NCBI GenBank assembly: GCA_013399855.1 | Contig: VXAY01001953.1 | Span: 435,936-499,935 of the forward strand | Reading direction: 5' to 3' | Source: Oxyruncus cristatus | Taxonomy: Eukaryota > Chordata > Aves > Passeriformes > Cotingidae | DNA: 64,000 nucleotides | Notes under the pieces: model-generated | Databases searched by the model: none | What the model was told of the DNA's origin: nothing | The model's input: only the letters and a program-made list of their open reading frames with translations | Translations under genes and position numbers: made by a program | In this document: positions 1 through 11,297 of the stretch, piece after piece | Layout: each line of letters opens with the position of its first letter | Numbering within the stretch: the first letter of the stretch is position 1

Positions 1-880
1 ACCACACAAGGACAAAAGCTACGTTGCACATAGATTGGTTTAGTTATAGAGGATGCCAGTTTTACCATACTGAACAACAGAAAAAAACCCCCAGTATATA
101 GAACCATCAAAGCACGCCTGGGTTACCCCATTTGGGTTTTTCTCCAGAGGCACTGGTAGGCCAAAATCTAAGGCTGGGTCTGTGCAAGGGTAGTGCAGGA
201 GGAAAGGTTAGGAACAGGAGTGGCCTTTGTGGTGTTGGTGTGGCTAAGCCTGTCTTATGAAACTGTGGGATTTTGAGGTTCTTGAAAGATGCATTAAGCC
301 CAAAGAAAGAGGCACCTGATCTGTGCTGTGTCATGAATTCAGGTAATGTAAAAGGGCAGCATCAGGCTGTGGCATGCCTGCCATATCTTATAAGTCTTCT
401 ACTCCTATTAGGAAAGTTCAGTAACATGAATAAAATGGCTTCAAATAGCAGGGTTTTTAGCGGAAGAAGCTCTCAGCTATGTTGTGGTCTAGCTAGATGT
501 CCTTTCCATGCTAGTTTAAAAAGGAGAAACTGTCAGCCCTCTCTCAACTTTTTCGTATGTGAAAAATGTGGTAGGAATAGCATCAGGATAATATCAGAAA
601 TCAAGTACTACACTAATATGAAATGTTAGTAGCAGTCTTCTAGATGGGAAAAATGAGTTACTTTTGATAAATAACTAATTCTAGCGTTGTTTTGAAACTT
701 TCTTCCCCGTGACAGTGTTGACAAAACAAGGAAGATGTGGCAACCAGTAATGTCATCACAGCTAACTGTGAGATCTTGGTGCTCAGTTTCATAGAATCAT
801 AGAATCATAGAATCAAGACGGGTTGGAAAGGACCTCGGAGATCATCAAGTCCAACCCTTGATCCAACCCCACTGTGGTTA

Positions 881-1876
881 CTAGACTATGGCATTAAGTG
901 CCACGTCCAGCCTCGTCTTGAAAACCTCCAGGGATGGAGAATCCACCACTTCCCTGGGCAGCCCATTCCAATGGCTGATTACTCTCTCTGTAAAGAATTT
1001 CTTTCTGATATCTAACCTAAACCTCCCCTGGCACAGCTTAAGGCCATGCCCTCTTGTCTGACGGCTGGTTGCCTGGGAGAAGAGACCAACCCCCACCTGG
1101 CTACAACCTCCTTTCAGATAGTTGTAGAGAGTGATGAGGTCTCCCCTGAGTCTTCTCTTCTCCAGGCTAAACAACCCCAGCTCCCTCAGCCTCTCCTCAT
1201 AGGACTTGTGTTCAAGTCCCTTCACCAGCCTCGTTGCTCTCCTCTGCACCTGCTCCAGCACCTCAATATCCTTCCTGAACTGAGGGGCCCAGAACTGGAC
1301 ACAGCACTCCAGGTGTGGCCTCACCAGCGCCGAGTACAGGGGCAGAATCACCTCCCTGTTCCTGCTGGCCACACTGTTCCTGATCCAGGCCAGGATGCCA
1401 TTGGCCTTCTTGGCCACCTGGGCACACTGCTGGCTCATGTTCAGCTTCCTGTCAATCAGCACCCCCAGATCCCTTTCTGCCTGGCTGCTCTCCAGCCACT
1501 CTGTCCCCAGCCTGTAGCGCTGCAGGGGGTTGTTGTGGCCAAAGTGCAGGACCCGGCACTTGGCCTTGTTGAACCTCATCCCGTTGGAATCAGCCCAGCT
1601 CTCCAGTCTGTCCAGGTCCCTCTGCAGAGCTCTCCTGCCTTCCAGCAGATCAACACTCCCCCCCAGCTTGGTGTCATCTGCAAATTTACTAATGGTGCAC
1701 TCTATCCCTTCATCTAAATCATCAATAAATATATTAAACAGAACTGGGCCCAACACTGATCCCTGGGGGACACCACTAGTGACCGGCCGCCAACTGGATG
1801 CAGCCCCGTTCACCACCACTCTCTGGGCCCGGCCCTCCAGCCAGTTCCTAACCCAGCACAGAGTGCCCCTGTCCAA
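881..1876 (-). pseudogene. CR1 ORF2 fragment: reverse transcriptase C-terminal part
   Basis: 331 codons open to a stop just before the short 3' UTR of the CR1. Reading from the N-terminus there is a [10 protein letters not shown] motif at about residues 35-45, the FADDTKLGG active-site motif at about 64-72, then a thumb/C-terminal part with [28 protein letters not shown] and [14 protein letters not shown], all hallmarks of avian CR1. The Met start is internal to the original protein and means nothing. It is a dead fragment because the upstream part of ORF2 is frameshifted and truncated. Confidence 0.92.
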
Positions 1877-1896
1877 GCCCTGGGCTGCCAGCTTTT

Positions 1897-2130
1897 TCAG
1901 GAGAATGCTGTGGGAGATGGTGCCAAAGGCTTTCCTGAAGTCCAGATAGACACATCCACAGGCTTCCCCTCATCCACCAGGCGCGTCACCCGATCGTAGA
2001 AGGAGATCAGGTTGGTCAGACAGGACCTGCCCTTCCTAAACCCGTGCTGGCTGAGTCTGATCCCTTGTCCATCCTGTAGGTGCTGTGTGATTGCACTTAA
2101 GATGATCTGCTCCATAACCTTGCCAAGCAC
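1897..2130 (-). pseudogene. CR1 ORF2 fragment: upstream RT segment, frameshifted
   Basis: Carries LGKVMEQIILSAITQHLQDG and SQHGFRKGRSCLTNLISFYD, the usual CR1 RT segment that precedes the 331-codon fragment. After VDEGKPVDV the frame leaves the family pattern, and the expected continuation is found one base over, so a single base appears to be missing near 1950. Similarity to CR1 ends at about 2135, the 5' truncation point. Confidence 0.88.
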
Positions 2131-5100
2131 AGTTATAGATTTGAGTATTGTGTTAAGTTTCGTAGCCTCAAACCTCCTCCTAAATTTCTAGTGCATCCGC
2201 TACTTTGGAAAGGGGAATGACCAAATCAACGTATACCAGTACACTCAAATATTAGGCAAACCATTTTCAAACAAAGAAGAAAAGTAATCCTGAGACTATG
2301 AGTAAAAAAAGAATGAAAAAAATTGGTTAGGTTGGAGAGGCACTGCCCACTTTTCCTACTGAAACTGAACTACTGCACAGCCAAGACTGTGGGTTTGAGC
2401 TGCCTCAGGCTTAGGTCTCCCACTTCCTGGGCAAGTACGGTCACAACTAGCTGATTTTAGTAAAACGGGCACCCCCTTCCAGCTGTGTTTTTCGTGAAAA
2501 TGACTAACTTTTTCTGTTTGTGTTAAAGTCATGTCAGGCTTGCACAGCCTGCTCTCAGAGCACATGCCAAGATCTGAGATTTACAGTGGAAGTGGAAAAT
2601 ATATTTCCATTTTAACATTTAGCTGTTTGTTTATTCCACCTAAGCATCATTTCCATTATTATAGGCTAAGATATGCTTAAAACTGAGGTAGTCTAACTTA
2701 CTCCTCAGTAGCTTTATAGCGAAAACATTAGATATTGAGTCATCCCTCCTAACCTCATCCCCAGCCGTGCCTCCAGCTGTGTTTGGAATGGACAGAACAA
2801 TTTAGAAAAAAGTCCTCCAAAATTTGAGTGGTGTAGACAAAATAAAATCTGGTCAATAAGCTGTATATTACTTCATTTTTGTTTGTAAACCTATTTTTTT
2901 TAAGAGTTACTATGTGCTTGGCAAAGATTTGTTATATTCCTTCTTGTAAAACATGGATTTTCAGTAAAAAAAAAAAAAAAAGAAGAAAAAATTTGGTCTC
3001 CCCACTGTTGTGTGGTAACTTAACATGTTCACAAACACAGTTTGTCCATTTTAGATTTGAACAGTATTTTACCTTTTGACAGTAATCCTCTTAGTGTTCA
3101 CTGATTGTTGATGTAGGAGAGGTCAGAATCACGTCCTTGGTAGATGTATATGTAGCTAGAGCTACTGAATGTGCTTTTGCTTTTCCTGGATTAATAACCT
3201 TGAGGAAAGGTTATTATTGACAAGTACTACTGTAAGCATGGTCTTATCTCCTTATTGCAGGGAATAAGCTAAGTGTTCTTTTAAGGAGCACAAACTCGTG
3301 GTTAAACATTGCTTTGGGAATGATTAGTGTAATTAACACTTGTCATCTTTGACAAGGGTGGTACCTTTGGTAAAGCATGAAACAATTGGGATAAGGGTCT
3401 TGGGTGATAATGAGGCCAATTGTCCATTTTCATCATGGTACTTTGAATTGATTGTCATATTTTGAAATTTAATACAAAAAGTTCTTAAGATATTTTTGAA
3501 GCATTAAGGCTCTTAATTGAACTCTTCAGAGTTGTGGTTACAAAATTGGCTTGCATCAAATGCATGGAATAAGTGGTTAGGAAAAAGATTCGTTCTTTAC
3601 TCTTTAAAACCTATTCCAAACTCTGTGTGCATAGCTCAAACAAATGAGCTGGCCACGCTGCAGTGCTGGGCCACAGCGGTTGTTGAGCAGTGTGGTTTAT
3701 GTTTCTTTCATGTGTGCTTGAATCTCTGCTACTTTTTTTTTTTCCTCCTTAAAACACTTCCTATGATTTAGTGATAGCACTGATTTGGTCATGTTCTGCT
3801 GTCTTCCAAAGAGGTGAACTTCTTGGACTGCTGCTTTTTTGTTTTGTTATTCTGGTTTTGTTTAGCTGCCTTATAATCAAACAATCTGCTGGAAAGTGCC
3901 TGTTTTCAGGTGAGTGCATCGTCTGTCTGGCAATTGAGAGGTCCAGAGAACGGTCCTTTGGGCCACATAATTTATAGGATTGTTTTAAAATTCTAGAATT
4001 TTTTTTATATTTATGAGTGAAGATTTGAAAATGTTAGGCCCAGCCATAATCTTTATTAGTATTTAGAGACACCAGTGTTTTGTTGACAAATTTCATTCTC
4101 CATTCCTATAACTATGCAATAGGAAAAACTCTAGGAAACTATGCAGTTTATAATTTTACCATCAATATGAAGCATAACACCTGTTTGGATCATACCAAAA
4201 TTCCAGTACTCAGAAGTATTGCTGAATAATTCTTCAGTAGAGAAGAAACCTAAAAAAAAAAGTGGAGAGAAGTGGATATATTTAAAGAATAAGACCACAC
4301 TTCTATTAACATTAGTCTTAGAATATTTACTTTTCTAAAAGAGTTCTCATACTCACTTTACTAACAGCTCTACTTTTACCATTAATATGGGGGACTGGAA
4401 GGAATACATCTTCATAGAAGCCATAGGGAATAAATGTGCATGCTGTGCTGCTATATGTGTAATTGTTTCAATCTGGATTGAAATTCACAACAAATGAATA
4501 AGTAAAATGCTATATATAACGTAGCCATTGGGATGGAGAGACAAAGAGATACATCTATCTACACACACATTATAATGTTTTTATTTTTTGACTTCACAAA
4601 GTGCTGATCATAATTGTTCTTTGTTTTTTTTGTTTGTTTTTAATGAGACTTATAAGCTTCTTTTAAAAAAACCTTGAAAAATCCAATAGGCTAAAGATTC
4701 CTAGTTAGAGATCTGACTAAAATAATTTAACAAACTTATGCATGTAAAACACTTTCACTGGCTACAAAATAACTTTATTTTTATACACGGAGGTTCATTC
4801 TGGTAGAAAAGCCATTCTCTTGCAACTTATCTTTCAACAACATTCAGTATAAATCTCTCTGGATTCTTTTCAGTCAGAGTTTACCTCCAGAGGTTGTGGG
4901 TTTCCATGGTACCTAATCCTTATTTAGCAGACATGCTTGGTATTTCTACACAGCTGTGGAAGGGCATCAATGGATTTCTGTTCTTTCCTGGTTCTGGTGC
5001 AGATTTTACACCTTTGACCTTCTGACATATTAAATACTGTTGAAAACTGTCTGCAGAGATGCCTCATGAAAAAAACCCAAAAAACCACAAAAAACAAACA

Positions 5101-5834
5101 ACCCAAACCAATCCACTCCATTATCATGAAGGGACATTGCTAGATCGGGGTGTGTGATAGTTGATGCTTGCCTAGTCATGGGAAGTTGAGGAAAAAAATA
5201 CGATCTGCATCTGTTCTGTACAGAGATTCTAATCAAATTTAGCCACTTAGTTTTAAATACATAAAAGCAAAAAGTAGCTGCAAGTTGTACTGGAATATAC
5301 TGAAGTGCCTTATGGGCTTAATTGCGTAGTACTTTAGTATTTATTAATCTCAGGGCTCACAAGTCTTTAGAGGTTGCTGTTTCTCTGGAGTGTTGTGGCT
5401 GTGGCCAGGACTATATTTCATCAGTGTGCATTTGGTACTGAACTGCAAATAGTTGCCTTCCTGCAAGCTGGTCCGCACAGGTTCGTGGTAGGTTGGTGTT
5501 AAGACAGGCATTTGAAAAAGAGGACATGATGTTGTAAATGACCTTATTGGTAAAGGATAAAAAACTGATAGTGAAGAGGGAACTTGTAAATTAGAATACA
5601 ATGTGGTTTGTTGGGCTTATTTACTCAAGAATTCTGTATTCTAGAAAATTGTTAATATTTCTTTCAAAGGCTGCTGTGGATATGTGGGTTTTTTTTTCCA
5701 AATAGGAAAATGAAAACATTTTTTTGCAGCAGGATTTATCTCTTCTGCTCTTCACATTATTCACTAAGTGTAATTACAGATTATTGGTTTTTAGTTTTGA
5801 TTTTTCAGTGGCTACTAGTGACCTGAATTAGAGC

Positions 5835-6712
5835 TGATTGATCTCAACACTTGCCCTCAGCAATCTTGCTGGTGACACCAAGCTGTGTGGTGTGGTAGAC
5901 AGGCTGGAGTGAAGGGATGCCATCCAGAAGGACCTTGACAGGCTTGAGAAGTGGTTATGTGCAAACATGAATTTCAAGAAGGCCAATTGTTTAAGGTCCT
6001 GTACCTGGGCTGGGGCAATGTCAAGCACAAACACAGTCTGGGCAGAGAATGGTTTGAGAGCAGCCCTAATGGGAAGAACTTAGGTGGAAGAGAGGCTGGA
6101 CATCATCCGGCAAGGTGCAGTTGCAACCTGGAAAGCCAGTCATGTCCTGGACTGCACCAAAAGCAGAGTGGCCACCAGGGCAAGGAGGTGATTCTGCCCC
6201 TCTACTCTACTCTGGTGAGGTGCCACCTGGAGCACTGCATCCAGCTCTGGGGTCCCCAGCATAGGAAGGACACTGACCTGTTGGAGCGAGTCCAGATAAT
6301 TAGAGAGGTCCAAGATAATTGGACAGATGGAGCACCTCTCCTATGAGTAAAAGCTGGACAGTTGGGGTTGTTCAGCTTGGAGAAAAGAAGGCTCTGGGGA
6401 GACCTTAGAGGAGCCTTTCAGTGCCTAAAGGAGCTCTACAAGAAAGCCTGAGAGGAATGTTTTACAGGGATGTGTAGTGATAGGACAAGGGGGAATGGCT
6501 TAAAGTGAAGGAGGGTAGATTTTGATAGGATATTAGGAAGGAATTCTTCTCTGTGTGGTGTGTAAAGCACTGGAACAGGTTGCCCCATCCCTAGGAGTGT
6601 TCAAGGCCAGGCTGGATGGGTCTTGAAGCAACCCCCTTATGGCAGGGGGCTTGGAACTAGATGATCTTCAAGCTCCTTTCCAACACAAACCAGTCTATAT
6701 TTCTGTGGGTGG
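5835..6712 (+). mobile_element. CR1 LINE fragment, sense, old
   Basis: Begins within the RT region (ttgctggtgacaccaagctg corresponds to the SAGDTKL stretch), continues through the C-terminal ORF2 region (gtgattctgcccctctactc) and ends with the CR1 3' end (actagatgatcttcaagctc ... ctttccaacac). Multiple stops and indels break the reading frame; the longest remnant, 5951-6346, is only 131 codons. It is much more decayed than the copy at 790-2135. Confidence 0.88.
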
Positions 6713-9700
6713 TGTTTCTGGTTTAGCGGTATAAATTTTGTTTTTTCTAAAAATAATAGTCGGTAGCATGAGCTGTTGAGGCTATTAGGTGGCATTTAGA
6801 AATGAGAGATGAGTAGACAGAGGTCAAATCCATTTTCAACATCAAGTATTTTATAACAGGTTCAAAATTAAAATTTATTTCAGGATCTTTTTCTGTTTTG
6901 TCTTGAAAATCCCAAGGTTAAGATTTTGCTATTTACAGAGGAATAGATCTATTTTTAGACTAGTAAAGCTGAAAAATGCAATATGTGGTTACAAAACAAG
7001 CATTTAATTTTCAACCTGTGTTTGTTCCAGTGAAATTATTTTTTATGTACCAAGAGATCTTTGCTTTCAGGCCTCATTTATAGAAAGCAGTTTAGTTAGA
7101 CTTACAAATCACTACCACTAGGCAGTTGTAAAAGGACTTATAATTTTTCAATAAATGAAAGCGTCAGGTGTACCACAGAGAGGTGAGGAGGTCCCCTGTA
7201 AGCTTAATGAAGATAATAGCAGGGTTTTTTTTAACCTACTGTTGCTTACACCTCTTGTATTTACAATGGTATGATTTCTGTGGAAAAATACCTGTGTACC
7301 AGTAGGGAAGATGTCAGGAATCTGAAGCAGAAACATCAGACTTCTTTTTGTGCACTGCACTGTGCTGAGTCTGCCATGCCTTTCCTTCCAACACTAGAAG
7401 CTGCAATAAGTGGATATTTTTGGTTGGTCTTTTGTTACCATCTGAAAAATTGATAACAGGAAACACAAGTGACTTCTGCAAAGTGAAGATGATGAAACTC
7501 TGTTGCCAAGAGTGTTGCTTTTTGTGAAGGAACTGTATCAAGGGACTGTTTTGCATAGAAAGGTTGAACTTGCATGATGTACTTGGTTGTCTCCGCAACT
7601 TTACTTAAAGCAGAGCATTAAGTCCAACATCATGGAATTTCTGTGCGTTGTATTAGTTTCAATGCAGTTAACCTTTGAACTGGTTAGCATGAGGTCCTGG
7701 AAGAGTCAAAGCTTCTTCAGAAATGTAATATCATTTGAAAGGTAGAAGGAATGTTAGAAGTGCTTTGTAATTTATGGCTGCTAATGAGAGTTCTGTGTAG
7801 CTCTATGGTGCCCCAGACAGAACTCTCTCTGCTAAAATTTACTCAAAAGTTTATCTAAAAGTCACATTTTGACAAGGTCAACTAGTAATAAGGGTGTTAA
7901 AAAGAAGCAGGAAAAGAAAGCTGGCTAGTTGTTTGGGTTTATTGTTTGTTTGTTTGTTTTTAAACCTGTATGCATAATTTTATGCTACTCTAAAGAAATT
8001 ATATAAAGAGTATGAAAAAAGCATATGTTTACTTAAAAGGGATTTTTAAAATGGGTATCGTGCTATTGAAGTTAATTATGTTGCAATAATTTTATAATAT
8101 ACTGGTTTTTGTAAGTCATATTTTATGAAAGGATTAAAGAACAGCTTTTGAAATGTGCATAAAATCAGGTAACAGAAATTGTGAGTGGTGTGTGTGTTTG
8201 TTACACTATGACTAGAATTAGTGTGCTACTTCAATGCACATCAAAAAGCATTGTTCTAATCTGGTGCATATATGGTAGACGTGATATAAGACATCTTATT
8301 GTATCCTTTTCCCATGATTTTTTAAAAAGGGCGTAATTTAGTAACTTGCCTGTATTGCCACTCTTTTACAGTCAGTCAGTTCGTCAGAATTGCCACAAAT
8401 TCTGCTTATGGGAAAGCAAAGTTTTGTGGGTGAAACAGAGTTACTATCTGCAGGTAAAAGAAAAGTGTGAAGTAGAGAATGACATCTTCCAGTTTAAGTT
8501 TTTATTTTGATAAGCCTAGATGGTTAAAGTATATGCATCAATCCCCTCAGTAAAAGCTTCTGTACTAAGCACTTTTTGTGGGTCATGTTTCTTTGTAGGC
8601 TGTCAGCTGATTTCAGACATTGTATCTGATTCCTTTGGAAATAATTACATGAAGACTTAAGGAAATCAATTAGAAGGAAGTATTAGAATGAATAATGGTG
8701 TAAATTTTAGAAGAATAATTTCTTCTTTAAAGAAATAATTACTGTAAAAGTAATTAGAAAAGAAAGATAACTGTATTTTACACAATATTTTGGTGCTGAA
8801 AGGTCTGTCATTGCTTTTAACTTCTTCTGAAATGAAGTAGCGAATCGCTGTTTTGTAGACCTTTTGCTGGAAAAAACCCTGAAGGTTGTGTATGGTAAAA
8901 AAATCATATGAAGGTGTAATTATTATGTTACTGTACTCCCTTTAGTAGTTACCATAAGGTTGAGTCATAGGTGGCAGAATAGCCATTGCTCCTCAATTGA
9001 ACTTTGAATTTTACATATCCTAACATAGGATATCTTGAGAATATGACCCTGTAAGGTACTGTAGGTTGAGAGCTGCAAAAGCAGGGATTGAAATATTGGT
9101 ATAAACAGTATAAGAGTAATATGTCTAACAATCAAGTACTTTTTTTTTTAATAAAAAAGCTCTATGTAGTCAGCTGGATTCTGTAAGTACAGACTAAGAT
9201 GTGAAGGAAAAAGATTTCTGTGTGACCTGCTTTTAAAATGTGATGGTGGGGATTGGGCGAAGGTACTAATTTACACTTGTCTGTGGTTTAATAGGTCTTG
9301 GCAATTGTTTTGACCATAATCTTGACGAAAGCAGTTGTATTGCTTACTACCAAATAATGGTTCAGTGGTGGCTTGGGAGGGACTGGGATGACAAACTGTG
9401 AGTTCTCCTTAGCCCTTTAAAAAGTAGGCAAAATATTCTTACTATTGGAAAAGTAAAATCTCAGATACTATTTGTATGCTTTTAATGTTAAATGCTGCTG
9501 CAGGTGACATTTAAGTACATAGCATAAGTAATGCCCTGAAACAGATGTTTTCTGTTCCATTCTGGGTGTTTTTATCTTGGTTTCTATGGCAATAAAACTT
9601 ATGTGGAGTGTCAGGCCTCTTCTTCCCCTGTCTCCAAAAATAACTTCTAAATTTACCAGCCAGTATAAGCCAAAATTAAAAGTAAAGAGGAAGCTCAAAG

Positions 9701-9884
9701 GTTGACAGATTCCTAGTGGTTTCAAGAAAGCTGGTGACTCCACAGAGGAGGATCAGTGCCCTGTGAAGATGAGGCAGAGTTGCTACAAGACAAAATGGTG
9801 TAAACCACTGCTATCTTCCCTGCTGACCTGGGCAAAATTTCCAGTTTACTGGGGCAAGTTCTGCTGCAGTTGCAGGGTTTTTAT

Positions 9885-10030
9885 TACAGAATCACCAAAT
9901 ATGCTGAGTTGGAAGGGAACCACAAGGATCATCGAGTCCAACCCTTAGCTCTGCACAGGACCATCCCCTGGAGTCAACACCATGTGCCTGAGAGTATCAT
10001 CCAAACACTTTTTGAACTCTGTCATTGTTT
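9885..10030 (-). mobile_element. CR1 3' tail fragment
   Basis: The + strand reads as the reverse complement of a CR1 3' end: acagaatcaccaaatatgct, then gttggaagggaaccacaagg and atcgagtccaacccttagct. Only about 145 bases survive, so it is a strongly 5'-truncated insertion or remnant. Confidence 0.8.
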
Positions 10031-11140
10031 TGTTTTGTTTTTCTGCCTTACCTCAGCAAATTAGTCCCCTGAGAAGAGCTGAAGTTACTGCCTTGAGGAG
10101 AAGCTAGGAGGCAGGCCACTTGAATGAGAATTAACGAAAGCTGGTTTCTGTTCATGGAACAACTTGTGTTTATTATTGTAACTGTAAACACTCAAGCTAC
10201 TTAATCCAGTTCTCGTGATTTTTTTTTAAAATTTTTTTTCAGTAAAGGAGTCAGGATTTGTCGTTAAAATACTGCATTACAATAACCTTGATGCCTTTCA
10301 GAATTTCTGAGAGGCTTGTATAATAGAAGAGAGGAGAAAGAGAAATACTTCATTTCTGAATACGAGTCCTGCAAAATAAAGACTTTTTGAATGCACTAAA
10401 GGCCATGATGGGACTCTTTTGTCCTTAGAATGGATTTTTCCATTTCCTAACTGCAGTTGCTATAACAATTGAATGACTTGTTAACTTTGTCTTTGAAAAC
10501 AAGAAGTCTCATGTGCATGTTCTTGTCCAATCCTCATGTTAACTTCATCGTTTACTAAATTGCTCCACTGTAACTATATTAGAGACAATACGGAGAAAAG
10601 TAACTTTCAAGAAAGCATGCAGAAAACACAAAATTAAAGTTGTTGTAATGGCAAAGTGGTTTTTTTTTTTTGAGCAGTAACATGCTCTTTGACCAGTGAG
10701 ATGCTAGAGGATCTCTGTCACCAGAATAGTGACAGTACATACTGTGGTTTGGTAGGGAGAAAAAGTTGCAGTGATTGAAGTGGAAGGTGACAGGAGGGGA
10801 AGAATGGAGGTAACAGACAGATATCAATTAACTTGACTCTGCTTCTTCTCCTGCCTGTAGACCAGGTTGTTGTTGCGGGGTAGTCAGAACTCCATCTGAA
10901 CATCTCTGATGAGAAGAAATACGTTTCTGAAAAAAAAAAAAAAAAAGCAGGGCAGTTAAGACTATCTTTAGCTGTTATTTTGAAAGAATTTAGCTGGACT
11001 ACTTTAGTAGTCACATGCTGGTTTGTAAATTTTTTTGTTGATGAGAGTAATCTTCTCTCTTTGAACATGGTTCTGCAAGCATTAGGTTGTCGTGGGAAGT
11101 ATTGCCTGAATGCCTCTGAAATTTTTGTTTTTCTTCTAAG

Positions 11141-11297
11141 CTTCACAATGAGGATGACCCCCCAGAATCTTCAGCAGCTGAGCAGCCCTCAACGTCTACA
11201 GAGACTACGCAGACTCCCCAGACAGCAGCCTTATCTGAAGCAGATACTTCCCCTCCACCTTACTGTAGCATAGCTGTGGAAGCAGCTGCAGCTTCAG
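11141..11297 (+). CDS. NDFIP2: NDFIP2 exon 2 (first PY motif)
   Basis: 157 bases, entered in phase 0 after the acceptor TTCTTCTAAG and left in phase 1 at TCAG before gtattt, a weak donor. It encodes 52 whole codons starting LHNEDDPPESS, an acidic Ser/Thr/Gln-rich cytosolic stretch, then SPPPYCSIAVEA. The PPPY at 11252-11263 is the first WW-domain ligand. I call it exon 2 because the LHNEDD start matches the point where the human protein continues from the GRYQVL end of exon 1, and because seven exons here plus one upstream would give eight, which I recall as the human number. Confidence 0.93.

Larger units (their letters stand above)
790..2135 (-). mobile_element. CR1 LINE, 5'-truncated, 3' part of ORF2
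   Basis: On the minus strand the element runs from about 2135 to its 3' end at 790, where three copies of the ATTCTATG-type terminal repeat lie (790-814). The 331-codon open frame at 1876-881 carries the reverse transcriptase core ([20 protein letters not shown] in place of YXDD) and the C-terminal part of ORF2p. A second frame (2130-1897) holds the preceding RT segment with QHGFRKGRSCLTNLI. The two are separated by an apparent one-base deletion near 1950. The endonuclease domain and ORF1 are absent, so it cannot move on its own. The absence of stops in 331 codons suggests a fairly recent insertion; the type resembles CR1-J/E families. Confidence 0.93.
1..11140 (+). other. NDFIP2: NDFIP2 intron 1 (3' part)
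   Basis: No coding exon is recognised before 11141 and no CpG-rich first exon is present, so the window opens inside intron 1. It contains three CR1 pieces annotated separately. Stretches 1-789, 2140-5834, 6713-9884 and 10031-11140 hold AT-rich unique-looking sequence with homopolymer runs (A16 near 2967, A17 near 10931) and a short GTTT repeat near 7945. One exon-like segment at 8372-8453 is discussed as a finding. Confidence 0.8.

Noticed and set aside
1046..1949. + strand open frames over the CR1
   Set aside because: They are antisense shadows of the CR1 ORF2, which is coded on the minus strand.
10718..11146. 142-codon minus-strand frame touching NDFIP2 exon 2
   Set aside because: It is antisense to a confirmed exon edge and intron, includes a poly-Phe from a homopolymer run, and has no recognisable feature.
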